This document shows, piece by piece, positions 51,364 to 59,761 of a DNA stretch of 64,000 bases; position 1 is the first letter of the stretch; the number at the start of each line of letters is the position of its first letter. Under the pieces are notes generated by a model. It saw only the letters and a list, made by a program, of their open reading frames with translations, ran no database searches and had not been told where the DNA came from. Source of the DNA: Dysgonomonadaceae bacterium zrk40 (GTDB taxonomy: Bacteria > Bacteroidota > Bacteroidia > Bacteroidales > Dysgonomonadaceae); NCBI GenBank assembly GCA_016916535.1, contig CP070276.1:682001-746000 (forward strand). The letters run 5' to 3'. The position numbers were made by a program, and so were the translations under genes.

Positions 51364-52359
51364 TCACCCCGGGAATTGCAGCGTGATAGCGGTGCCCTCT
51401 CCATCGGACAAGAGCGACACCGATCCCTTGTGTAGCAACATCATCTGACGGCAGAGGCTTAATCCGATGCCTGATCCTCCCGACTTGGTACTGTAGAATG
51501 GGATGAACACTTTACCCATCGCTTCGGCCGAGATACCGCATCCGTTGTCGGAGACAGTGATCCTCACACTATCTCCCTCCTGTCGTGCATCAATCCTGAT
51601 CTGCGGCGATGCGGTCTGCTCTGTCGCCTCATGCGCGTTCCGAAGCAGGTTGATCAGCATCTGGTCCACCATGTTGCGGTCGCCACGAAAGACCAGTTGC
51701 TCCGGATAACAGCTGTAGGTGAAGTGAATTTGATCAGCCTCCACCAGCAGTTGCAGCGACCGGAACAGGTCGGCAGCACGAATGGGCTGCATCACCGGCT
51801 GCGGTATCCGCGTCAGCTTACGGTAGTTCTCCACGAAGGTGAGCAACCCGGCACTCCGCCGGTGAATTGTTTGCATGGCCCTGCACATGTTATGGCACTC
51901 CTCCTCACTTTGATAGGTCGCCCCCTCCTCTTTCCCCAACGTCTCCGAGAGAGAGATGATGGGCGCGATGCTGTTCATGATCTCATGGGTGAGCACGCTC
52001 ACAAGCTTCTGCCAGGCCTCCGTCTCTGCCTCCTCCATGTAGGCATGCTGTGCCTGTGCACGGAAAAGCTGCAATGCCTCGTCCATCTCTTTCGACAGGC
52101 GGTTGAGCTCCTGCTCCGAGTTGTTTTGCGGATAGTGAAACGAGTAATCGGCATGCCGGATGCCGGAGATCATCCGCTCCATCCGTGAGATCAATTTCTT
52201 CCTGTCGTAGTAGAGTGAGATCGATACCATCAACAGGCCAATCAACACCAGCAGTGAGGAGAAGTAGAGTGCATGCAGGAAGAGCCATACCGCTGTCAGC
52301 GACAACAACAGGATGGCCGCTATCTTGAACATGTAGAGATATCTGGAGGGTAGCTTCAT
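51364..52359 (-). CDS. Sensor histidine kinase, NtrB/AtoS-like, ~331 aa
   Basis: Two membrane helices at about residues 8-55 with almost no periplasmic loop suggest a membrane or cytoplasmic signal. The H box is VLTHEIMNSIAPI (H125), followed by the N box MLINLLRNAHEA and G boxes DNGCGIS and GSGIGLSLC. The start is MKLPSRYLYMF at 52359, one base past the regulator's stop; an ATG 14 codons upstream lies inside that gene. The HATPase domain is complete. It should phosphorylate the sigma-54 activator upstream, and the two are transcribed together. Confidence 0.9.
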   Translation of the reverse strand: MKLPSRYLYMFKIAAILLLSLTAVWLFLHALYFSSLLVLIGLLMVSISLYYDRKKLISRMERMISGIRHADYSFHYPQNNSEQELNRLSKEMDEALQLFRAQAQHAYMEEAETEAWQKLVSVLTHEIMNSIAPIISLSETLGKEEGATYQSEEECHNMCRAMQTIHRRSAGLLTFVENYRKLTRIPQPVMQPIRAADLFRSLQLLVEADQIHFTYSCYPEQLVFRGDRNMVDQMLINLLRNAHEATEQTASPQIRIDARQEGDSVRITVSDNGCGISAEAMGKVFIPFYSTKSGGSGIGLSLCRQMMLLHKGSVSLLSDGEGTAITLQFPG

Positions 52360-52360
52360 C

Positions 52361-53725
52361 TTATTTGTCCGATTGTTTGCCCATTTTACGATAGAGCGCA
52401 AAGCGCGAGATCCCCAGCAGGTCGGCTGCCCGGTTCATATTTCCATCCGATTGCTTCAGGGCCTGATCAATAGCCTTTCGTTCCAGCTCCTCCAGGTTCA
52501 GGTTCTCACTCCTCCTCCCCGTGGCGACGGGTGTGAGCAAGATGTCATCGGCATAGAGCATGTAACCGGTAGACAAGATCACAGCCCTCTCCATGGCATG
52601 CTGCAGCTCCCGCACGTTTCCCGGCCAGGGGTACTCCTGCAGCTTGCGTTGTGCCGAGGTGGCGATGCTCCTGATCTCCTTCTTGTACTTGCGGCAATAC
52701 TTCTCCCGGAAAAAATCGGCCAGCAGCAGGATGTCGCTGCCTCTCTCCCGCAACGGAGGAATGTGCAGTTCAATGGTGTTGATGCGGTACAACAGGTCAC
52801 GCCGGAACTCACCCCGCTCTGTCATCTCATGGATGTCGGCATTGGTGGCACAGATCAGTCGCACGTTGATCGGCACCCGTCGGGTGGAACCCAGGCGAAT
52901 CACCTCTCTCTTCTCCAGCACCGTCAGCAGCTTCGCCTGCATGAAAGGCGACAGGTTCCCAATCTCATCCAGGAACAGCGTGCCTTCGCTGGCAATCTCA
53001 AAACGCCCCTGCTTTTCTTTTTTTGCATCGGTGAAAGCCCCTTTCTCATGACCGAACAACTCACTCTCGAAGAGTGATTCGGGGATGCTCCCCAGGTCGA
53101 TGTGCACGAAGGGCTTCCCGGCACGCGGAGAGGAGTGGTAAAGCAGGTTGGCAATCAGGTCCTTCCCCGTGCCATTCTCACCCAGCAGCAGGATGTTGGC
53201 ATCGGTATCCTTCAACTTGTCGATGGTGCCGTAGAGCACCTGCATCACCTCACTCTCACCCACGATCTCAGGAAAAGGAGGCCTGTTGCTTTCGAGTGCC
53301 GACACCTGTTTCCGGAGCTGCGACACTTCGTTTCTACTCTTGCTCAGCTGCAGGGCTGATGAGATGGTGGCCAGCAGCTTCTCGCCCTCCCACGGCTTGG
53401 GGATGAAATCGGTGGCCCCCGCCTTGATGGCTCGCACCGCCTTCTCGGTATCGCCATAGGCGGTGATGAAGATCACCACTACATTGGGATCGATGCTGTG
53501 GATCTGCTGCAGCCAATGAAAACCCTCTTGTCCGCTGCTGGCATCATGGTGGAAGTTCATGTCGAGCAGGATCACATCGGGACGATACGATTCCATGAAA
53601 TCAACGATCCGCTCCGGTCGTGTGGTCACCTTCACCTTCTCCACATGGGGCTGCAGCAGAAGATTGAGCGCGAAGAGGATGTCCTCGTTGTCATCTACAA
53701 TCAGTATCTTGCCTTCCTTGTCCAT
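52361..53725 (-). CDS. Sigma-54-dependent response regulator (NtrC family), ~454 aa
   Basis: An N-terminal receiver domain has the phospho-acceptor D55 (VILLDMNFHH) and is followed by a AAA+ sigma-54 activator domain (Walker A GENGTGKD, Walker B TLFLDEIGNL) and a Fis-type helix-turn-helix (NMNRAADLLGISRFALYRKM). The sigma-54 contact loop reads GAFTDA instead of GAFTGA, a variant I recall from Bacteroidota activators. The start is MDKEGKILIVDDN; earlier in-frame ATG codons (to 53836) run through the promoter region and are rejected. Divergent to the TolC operon. Confidence 0.92.
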   Translation of the reverse strand: MDKEGKILIVDDNEDILFALNLLLQPHVEKVKVTTRPERIVDFMESYRPDVILLDMNFHHDASSGQEGFHWLQQIHSIDPNVVVIFITAYGDTEKAVRAIKAGATDFIPKPWEGEKLLATISSALQLSKSRNEVSQLRKQVSALESNRPPFPEIVGESEVMQVLYGTIDKLKDTDANILLLGENGTGKDLIANLLYHSSPRAGKPFVHIDLGSIPESLFESELFGHEKGAFTDAKKEKQGRFEIASEGTLFLDEIGNLSPFMQAKLLTVLEKREVIRLGSTRRVPINVRLICATNADIHEMTERGEFRRDLLYRINTIELHIPPLRERGSDILLLADFFREKYCRKYKKEIRSIATSAQRKLQEYPWPGNVRELQHAMERAVILSTGYMLYADDILLTPVATGRRSENLNLEELERKAIDQALKQSDGNMNRAADLLGISRFALYRKMGKQSDK

Positions 53726-53745
53726 CGCAATTCTTTTTTGCTCCA

Positions 53746-53753
53746 CAAATATA
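53746..53753 (-). promoter_or_regulatory. -7 box for the two-component operon
   Basis: The minus strand reads TATATTTG about 21 bp before the regulator ATG, giving a very short leader. The -33 element is not evident. Confidence 0.5.
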
Positions 53754-53795
53754 GACCATTTATCCGGATCAGACTGTGTGAAATCGAACATATAT

Positions 53796-53811
53796 TGTGC
53801 GATAATGCACA
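53796..53811. promoter_or_regulatory. Dyad, possible activator-binding site
   Basis: TGTGCGATAATGCACA is a palindrome with 5-bp arms and a 6-bp centre. It lies about 70 bp upstream of a -24/-12 promoter, a usual distance for an NtrC-type enhancer site. The flanking TGTGTG at about 53775 may be a half site. Confidence 0.5.
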
Positions 53812-53866
53812 CATCCAACCACCGAACTACAATCACATCATGCTCTATTTGTGACGTTTACACTTT

Positions 53867-53881
53867 TGGCACGCCATTTGA
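53867..53881 (+). promoter_or_regulatory. Sigma-54 (-24/-12) promoter for the TolC operon
   Basis: TGGCACGCCATTTGA matches TGGCACG-N4-TTGC with one mismatch (A for C in the -12 element) and keeps the 10-base GG to GC spacing. Transcription would start near 53893, after the first candidate tolC ATG (53884) and just before the second (53896), which would make the message nearly leaderless. Confidence 0.65.
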
Positions 53882-53883
53882 TT

Positions 53884-55356
53884 ATGAAGAATTGCATGAG
53901 ATACATTATTCTTTTCATTCTTTATTCAATCTGCACTGGGCAACTCATAGCGCAGGACTCGCTTCGTCTCACACTCGACGAGGCAGTCGCGCTTGCCCGT
54001 GCCCAGTCACCCCAGTCAGTGGCAGCGCGGCACCAATACCGCGCTGCCTACTGGAACTGGCGTACCTTCAAAGCCGACTACCTGCCAAGCCTCTCCTTCA
54101 ACAGCTACAGCTCCCTCAACCGCTCCATCAGTCCCGTCACCCTGCCCGACGGCAGCGACAGCTTCCTGCACAGGAACCAGCTGCTCAACGAGGGGAGCCT
54201 CACCATCAACCAGAATATCGCCCCCCTGGGTGGAAGCATCTTCCTGGAAACAGGTCTGCAACGTCTCGATCTCTTCACCGACAAGCGCCGCTCTTTTAAA
54301 TCGACACCCGTGGTGCTCGGCTACTCGCAGAACCTGTTCGGCTACAACCGGCTGAAGTGGGACAAGAAGATTGAACCGGCACGTTACGCACAGGCAAAGA
54401 AGAGCTACCTGGAGACGCTGGAGCTGGTGGCAGCCATGACTGCCAACAAGTTCTTCGCCCTGGCCACGGCACAGAGCAGGCTGCAGTCGGCCGACTACAA
54501 CTATGCGGCAGCCGACACCCTCTTCCGATATGCAAAGGGAAGGTACGACATCGGCACCATCACCGAAAACGAGATGTTGCAACTGGAAATCAACCACCTC
54601 ACGGAACAGAGCAACCGCCTCAATGCCGCCATGGAGGTCGATAACGCCATCCAGGAGCTGCGCAGCTTCCTGGGCATACGCGATAACGTGGAGATGGTGG
54701 CCGTGATCCGCAATGAGCTGCCCCTCTTCATGGTTCCCCTGGCGGAGGCGCTTCACTATGCCTGGCAGAACAGTCCCGACATCGAATGGTATGCCCTGCA
54801 ACAGCTGCAGAGCGAAAGCAGCGTGGCACAGGCAAAGGCATCGCGCGGACTGAAGGCGGACCTCTACATGCAGGTGGGACTGACACAGACGGCAACAGCA
54901 CTGAACAACGCCTACCGCAATCCAATGGATCAGCAGCTGGTGAGCCTCGGCATCCGCATTCCCCTTGTCGACTGGGGTGTGGGCAAGGGACGCGTGGAGG
55001 TGGCACGCAGCAACCTGGAAAAGACAAAGACAGAGATCGCACAAGCCCGCACCGACTTCGAGGCCAACGTGATCAAGCTGGTGAAGCAGTTCAACCTGCA
55101 GACCAACAAGGTGGCCATCGCACAAAAGACATCGGTACGTGCCGCACGCAGAAACGAGGTGGCCTACCGCCTCTACCTGCTGGGCAAGTCCACGCTGCTC
55201 GACCTCAATGCCTCCATCGCCGAGAAAGACAGCTCACAGCGGGCCTACATCAGCGCGCTGCACAACTACTGGAACCTCTATTACGCCCTGCGGAGCATCA
55301 CGGGATACGATTTTCAGCTGAACGCTCCCATCACGGTCGCGGAACAGGAATTTTAA
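53884..55356 (+). CDS. TolC-family outer membrane efflux protein, ~490 aa
   Basis: A signal peptide (MRYIILFILYSICTGQLIAQ) is followed by an outer membrane factor domain with two internally repeated TolC halves: SLRLTLDEAVALARAQSP with LETLELVAAMTANKFFAL, and later QLVSLGIRIPLVDWG. It forms the outer-membrane channel of a tripartite exporter. Two starts are possible, 53884 and 53896; if the sigma-54 promoter is right the second is more likely. It is 14 bp ahead of the adaptor gene. Confidence 0.88.
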   Translation: MKNCMRYIILFILYSICTGQLIAQDSLRLTLDEAVALARAQSPQSVAARHQYRAAYWNWRTFKADYLPSLSFNSYSSLNRSISPVTLPDGSDSFLHRNQLLNEGSLTINQNIAPLGGSIFLETGLQRLDLFTDKRRSFKSTPVVLGYSQNLFGYNRLKWDKKIEPARYAQAKKSYLETLELVAAMTANKFFALATAQSRLQSADYNYAAADTLFRYAKGRYDIGTITENEMLQLEINHLTEQSNRLNAAMEVDNAIQELRSFLGIRDNVEMVAVIRNELPLFMVPLAEALHYAWQNSPDIEWYALQQLQSESSVAQAKASRGLKADLYMQVGLTQTATALNNAYRNPMDQQLVSLGIRIPLVDWGVGKGRVEVARSNLEKTKTEIAQARTDFEANVIKLVKQFNLQTNKVAIAQKTSVRAARRNEVAYRLYLLGKSTLLDLNASIAEKDSSQRAYISALHNYWNLYYALRSITGYDFQLNAPITVAEQEF

Positions 55357-55369
55357 CAATGAAAATGAC

Positions 55370-56671
55370 ATGAACAACGCAAACAATACCGGCAGCTTCC
55401 ATGAATCGCGCGACTCATCGATGGACATCAAACTGCAAAAGAGATCATTCCTGCGGCGACACAGACTCCCGCTGCTGGCCGCTGCAGCTTTTGCACTGTT
55501 CCTCGCCTACCTCATCTTCACGCTGTCGGGCGGACGAAAGCAGCGGATTCAGGAAGAGAAGATCACCATCGCCGAGGTGGCGGAGACACACTTCCTCGAT
55601 TATGTGGATGCCGAGGGAATCGTGCAACCCATTCTCACCATCATGCTGAACACCCTGGAGGCAGGGATCGTGAAGGAGATCGTCGCCGAAGAGGGGGCCA
55701 TGCTGGAGCGTGACGCACTCATCCTGACACTGCAGAACCCTGAACTGGAAAGAGAGATTGAAGAGAAACAGGAAGAATGGGAGCAACAGCGCATACTTTA
55801 TCAGGAGAAAAAGGTGGAGATGGAGCAGAAATCGATACTTTTGCAGCAGCAGGCACTGCAGGCCCGCTATGAGCTGAGCCGTCTGGAGAAAGACCTGCGG
55901 CTCGGGGAGGAGGAATTCCGGATGGGGGTGAAGAGCAAGGCACAGCTCGATGTGCAGCGCGAGGAGTTCGATTACAGAACCAAAAGCACCCTGCTGCAGC
56001 TGGAGGGATTGAAGCAGGACAGCAGCGCCACCCTGCTGCGCCGCGAACTGATGGAGAGGGAGCTGGAGCGTGCCGCCAGGAGCATGGCACATGCCCGCTC
56101 ACGGATGGACAACCTGATGGTAAGGGCCACCACCGCGGGGCAGCTCAGTTTTCTCAACGTCACCCCCGGTCAGCGCGTGGGGAGATCGGAACAGATCGGT
56201 CAGATCAAGGTGATGGACAACTTCAAGATACACACCCAGCTGAGTGAATATTACATCGATCGGCTTACCGTGGGACTGCCTGCAACGGTCACCTATCAGG
56301 GCACCCGATTCCCGTTGCGGGTGTCGAAGGTGGTGCCCGAAGTGAGAGAGCGCCAGTTCCGGGTGGACCTGATCTTCACGAACGACCAACCCGACAACCT
56401 GCGCATCGGCAAGAGCTACCGCCTGCAGATTGAATTGGGACAACCCGAGACAGCGATGGTGATGCCACGGGGCGACTTCTTCCAGTACACCGGCGGGCAG
56501 TGGATCTACAAGCTGAACAGCAAGGGCGACAAGGCAGTGAAGACACCCATCACCATCGGCCGGCAGAACCCGGTGCAGTACGAGATCCTGAGCGGGCTGG
56601 CGCCCGGTGACCGGGTGGTGGTGAATGGCTACGCATCCTTCGGGAATGTGGAGGAGTTAATCATTCAATAA
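55370..56671 (+). CDS. HlyD/MacA-like membrane fusion protein, 433 aa
   Basis: This periplasmic adaptor has a short cytoplasmic tail, one membrane helix (~33-52, LPLLAAAAFALFLAYLIF), long coiled-coil helices (~115-235, very Glu/Gln-rich), and a lipoyl/beta-barrel part from ~60 and ~255 on. It links the inner-membrane pump to the TolC-like channel. The neighbouring permease is of the FtsX type, so the complete pump is probably MacAB-TolC-like. A second Met at residue 18 is an alternative start. Confidence 0.85.
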   Translation: MNNANNTGSFHESRDSSMDIKLQKRSFLRRHRLPLLAAAAFALFLAYLIFTLSGGRKQRIQEEKITIAEVAETHFLDYVDAEGIVQPILTIMLNTLEAGIVKEIVAEEGAMLERDALILTLQNPELEREIEEKQEEWEQQRILYQEKKVEMEQKSILLQQQALQARYELSRLEKDLRLGEEEFRMGVKSKAQLDVQREEFDYRTKSTLLQLEGLKQDSSATLLRRELMERELERAARSMAHARSRMDNLMVRATTAGQLSFLNVTPGQRVGRSEQIGQIKVMDNFKIHTQLSEYYIDRLTVGLPATVTYQGTRFPLRVSKVVPEVRERQFRVDLIFTNDQPDNLRIGKSYRLQIELGQPETAMVMPRGDFFQYTGGQWIYKLNSKGDKAVKTPITIGRQNPVQYEILSGLAPGDRVVVNGYASFGNVEELIIQ

Positions 56672-56705
56672 CAGACATGAAAAACGGAACGACAACCATT
56701 CACAT

Positions 56706-59039
56706 ATGATCAAACACTATCTCACCGTAGCCTGGAGGAACCTCCTGAAATACAAGACACAGAGCATCATCAGCATCGTGGGACTGGCCATCGGCTTCAC
56801 TGCCTTCGTCTTCACCCTCTCCTGGATCAGGTATGAGAAGGGCTACGACAGCCACAATCCCGATGCGGAGAGGATATACCGTCTCTTTTTCAATGACTCA
56901 ACCCAGGTTGAAGGGGTGACGAATATGACACCCAAGATCCTGGCCTCCTACTTGATGAAAAACTATCCGGAAGTTGAGGCTGCGACCAGCATCTATTCCT
57001 ACAAGACAGATCTGAACCTGAACGAAAAAGCGTTCCTCACGGATGTGCATATCGTTGCGGCCGACACCTTTTTCTTTCCAGTTTTTTATCCGGAGATCAG
57101 GATATCATACCCGCCCACCATTCCCCCAAACAACTATCTACTTACCGCGAGCACTGCTAAAAAGCTGGGCTTAAAGGATGAGCAAAGTGGAACAAAGATC
57201 GACTCGCTGCAGATCCATCTGTTGGCTGTCGTGCCCGACAAACCGATGCAAAGCAATGTACCCTTCGATCTGATCACGGTGTCTCAACAGGAAGAAATCA
57301 AAGAGAATGCATGGGGCTATCAAGATTGTTTCACCTACATACGGGTAAAAGAGGGGATCAACATTGCGCACCTGCAGGAGAAACTGGAGGAGATAAGCAT
57401 CGAAAATCAAGTTGCTGAAGACATCTCTTTTACCCAGCAGTTCTCCTGCCGACTGGTGCCCCTCTCCAACCTGCGCACCCTCCACCCCAACACGGAAGTG
57501 GCCATACGCTACCAGCAGCTCAGGCTCTTTGCGGGGGTTTCCCTGCTGGTGATCATCAGTGCCTTCTTTAACTTCCTGATGCTCTTCCTCAACAAGATAA
57601 AGATCCGTCGCCGTGAGTGGGAACTGCACCAAGTGAACGGAGCCACCAACCTGCAGCTGCTGCTCATGCTCTTTTGCGAGTTTGCGATGCTCCTGCTGAT
57701 CGCACTGGCTATCGGGTTGTCGCTAACCGAACTGCTGTATCCGCATTTCATACGGTTCTCGATGCTTGAGGCACCCAAATCGTTCTTCTGGCGCGAGGCA
57801 ATCCTCTTTGGCATGGCACTGCTGCTGCTCGCGGTGCTGGTCGCCTACCTCCCCGTAAGACACATCCTCCGGCGAATGATCCGTGAAAGCCTTGCGCCCC
57901 AAACAGACCCGGGCAGGAGCAAAGAGCGATTCAGCCGCATCACGATCACCCTGCAGCTCATCATCAGCAGCATCCTTATCTTCGCCACCGTGCTCTTCTT
58001 TCTCCAATACAGCTACCTCAACAGCAAGGATATCGGCTTCAACCGGCACAATGTCAACAGCATCTCCTATTATGAGAATGAGATGCCGATCGATGAAATC
58101 AGAAGGGTGCCGGGGGTGGAAGAGGTGATTCCATTCGGGGGTGATTTCCTGCCAAAACGCTACAGCATACAAAGTTCTATGGAGGTGGTCAGAGACAATC
58201 AGAAAACGGAGATGGTAAGACTGCAAATTTACAGCATCAGCGGACCGGAATACATGGATTTCTTCGACATGAAACTGCTGGAGGGACGCAACATCTTCGC
58301 CGGCGAACAACAGGCATGCCTGATCAATGAAACGGGCAATCGCCTGCTTCAATCCAAAGACTCTGCCAATTCGAAAGAGATATTTGGATTGGAGGTAGTG
58401 GGTGTGATTGCCGACATGTATGTCGATTCTCCCCGGATACCGGTGTTTCCAACCATCTACAGGATACAAGAGACCCAGGGCGGAGAAGGAGGATACGTCC
58501 CCCGGCAATTTTTTGCCTACCGTTACACGGACGGTCAGAGGGAGGCCACAGAGAAGGAGATCAAACGGATTGCCGTTGAGAAGTTTGACAATCCACACAT
58601 GTGGATTGACAATATGGAGGATATCTACGCCGCCTATACCCGGTCGGAAAGATATCTCCTCATCCTGTTGAGCATCATGACCGGCCTGGCCATCCTGATC
58701 GCCCTGTTCGGGGCCTACTCCATCATCACGCTGGCCTGCCGCCGTCGGCGCAAAGAGATTGCCATCCGCAAGGTGAACGGAGCCACTGTGCGGGAGATCC
58801 TGCAGCTCTTCCTGCGGGAATATCTCCTCATCACCCTCGTGGCCTGTTTGGTCGCTTTCCCGGCAGGTGTGCTGGTGATGCAACGCTGGCTGGAACAGTA
58901 CAGCCGGCGGGTCTCCATGGAGTGGTGGCTCTTTGTCGGAATCTTTGTCCTGGTAGTCCTGATCGTCCTGGCAAGTATCCTCTCCCGTGTGATCCGTGCA
59001 GCGAATCAGAATCCGGCAGAAGTAATCAAATCAGAATAA
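56706..59039 (+). CDS. FtsX/MacB-type ABC permease 1, 777 aa
   Basis: The N-terminal helix (~21-42, SIISIVGLAIGFTAFVFTLS) is followed by a large periplasmic MacB core domain and three helices (~275-400). A second such unit follows from ~425, with further core-like sequence and final helices at ~655-765. The KRKVNGAT-like signature (FGAYSIITLACRRRRKEIAI, then RKVNGATVREILQL) marks the FtsX family. Such double-unit permeases form type VII ABC systems in Bacteroidota. The substrate is unknown. Confidence 0.9.
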   Translation: MIKHYLTVAWRNLLKYKTQSIISIVGLAIGFTAFVFTLSWIRYEKGYDSHNPDAERIYRLFFNDSTQVEGVTNMTPKILASYLMKNYPEVEAATSIYSYKTDLNLNEKAFLTDVHIVAADTFFFPVFYPEIRISYPPTIPPNNYLLTASTAKKLGLKDEQSGTKIDSLQIHLLAVVPDKPMQSNVPFDLITVSQQEEIKENAWGYQDCFTYIRVKEGINIAHLQEKLEEISIENQVAEDISFTQQFSCRLVPLSNLRTLHPNTEVAIRYQQLRLFAGVSLLVIISAFFNFLMLFLNKIKIRRREWELHQVNGATNLQLLLMLFCEFAMLLLIALAIGLSLTELLYPHFIRFSMLEAPKSFFWREAILFGMALLLLAVLVAYLPVRHILRRMIRESLAPQTDPGRSKERFSRITITLQLIISSILIFATVLFFLQYSYLNSKDIGFNRHNVNSISYYENEMPIDEIRRVPGVEEVIPFGGDFLPKRYSIQSSMEVVRDNQKTEMVRLQIYSISGPEYMDFFDMKLLEGRNIFAGEQQACLINETGNRLLQSKDSANSKEIFGLEVVGVIADMYVDSPRIPVFPTIYRIQETQGGEGGYVPRQFFAYRYTDGQREATEKEIKRIAVEKFDNPHMWIDNMEDIYAAYTRSERYLLILLSIMTGLAILIALFGAYSIITLACRRRRKEIAIRKVNGATVREILQLFLREYLLITLVACLVAFPAGVLVMQRWLEQYSRRVSMEWWLFVGIFVLVVLIVLASILSRVIRAANQNPAEVIKSE

Positions 59040-59073
59040 CAATAAATTTCAACATTCATAATCCAAATAAACT

Positions 59074-59748
59074 ATGATTCAAACAGAAAACTTACAGAAG
59101 ATCTTCCGCACCGATGAGGTGGAGACATGGGCACTGAACGAAGTGAACATCAGAATCAACGAAGGTGAATTTGTCGCCGTAATGGGACCCTCCGGCTGCG
59201 GGAAGACCTCCCTGCTGAACATCCTGGGGCTGCTCGACAACCCCACCTCGGGGAGCTACCACCTCAACGGGACCGACGTCTCAAAATTCACCGAGAGCCA
59301 GCGCACCGGCCTCCGCAAGGGGGTGATCGGCTTCGTGTTCCAGAGCTTCAACCTCATTGAGGAGCTCAATGTCTATGAGAACATCGAGCTGCCGCTCCTC
59401 TACATGAAGATTGGGGCTGCCGAGCGGAAGCGCCGCGTGAAGGAGGCGATGGAGCGAATGGCTATCACCCACCGCGAGAAGCACTTCCCGCAACAGCTGT
59501 CGGGGGGACAGCAACAGCGCGTGGCCATCGCCCGTGCCGTGGTGGCCAACCCGAAGCTGATCCTTGCCGACGAACCCACGGGGAACCTCGACAGCCGCAA
59601 CGGTGCCGAGGTGATGAACCTGCTCACCGAGCTCAACCGCGAAGGGACCACCATCGTCATGGTCACCCACAGTCAGCACGATGCCGGCTTCGCCAATCGT
59701 GTCATCAACCTGTTCGACGGTAAGGTGGTCCCGGAGGTGGTGCTATAA
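59074..59748 (+). CDS. ABC transporter ATPase (MacB/LolD-like), 224 aa
   Basis: Walker A is [11 protein letters not shown], the signature is [13 protein letters not shown] and Walker B is [12 protein letters not shown], with an H loop (VMVTHSQHD). It powers the permeases on either side. It is the only ATPase among the visible genes of the operon, so one ATPase appears to serve three permeases. Confidence 0.93.
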   Translation: MIQTENLQKIFRTDEVETWALNEVNIRINEGEFVAVMGPSGCGKTSLLNILGLLDNPTSGSYHLNGTDVSKFTESQRTGLRKGVIGFVFQSFNLIEELNVYENIELPLLYMKIGAAERKRRVKEAMERMAITHREKHFPQQLSGGQQQRVAIARAVVANPKLILADEPTGNLDSRNGAEVMNLLTELNREGTTIVMVTHSQHDAGFANRVINLFDGKVVPEVVL

Positions 59749-59761
59749 TTTTAGAAGAATC

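Noticed and set aside
57723-58883. Minus-strand frame of 386 codons
   Set aside because: Antisense to the MacB-type permease, whose membrane pattern and signature are clear.
59681-59761. Extended N-terminus of permease 2
   Set aside because: Those codons overlap the ATPase gene and translate to a low-quality Ser/Arg-rich stretch; the ATG at 59762 gives the normal family start.
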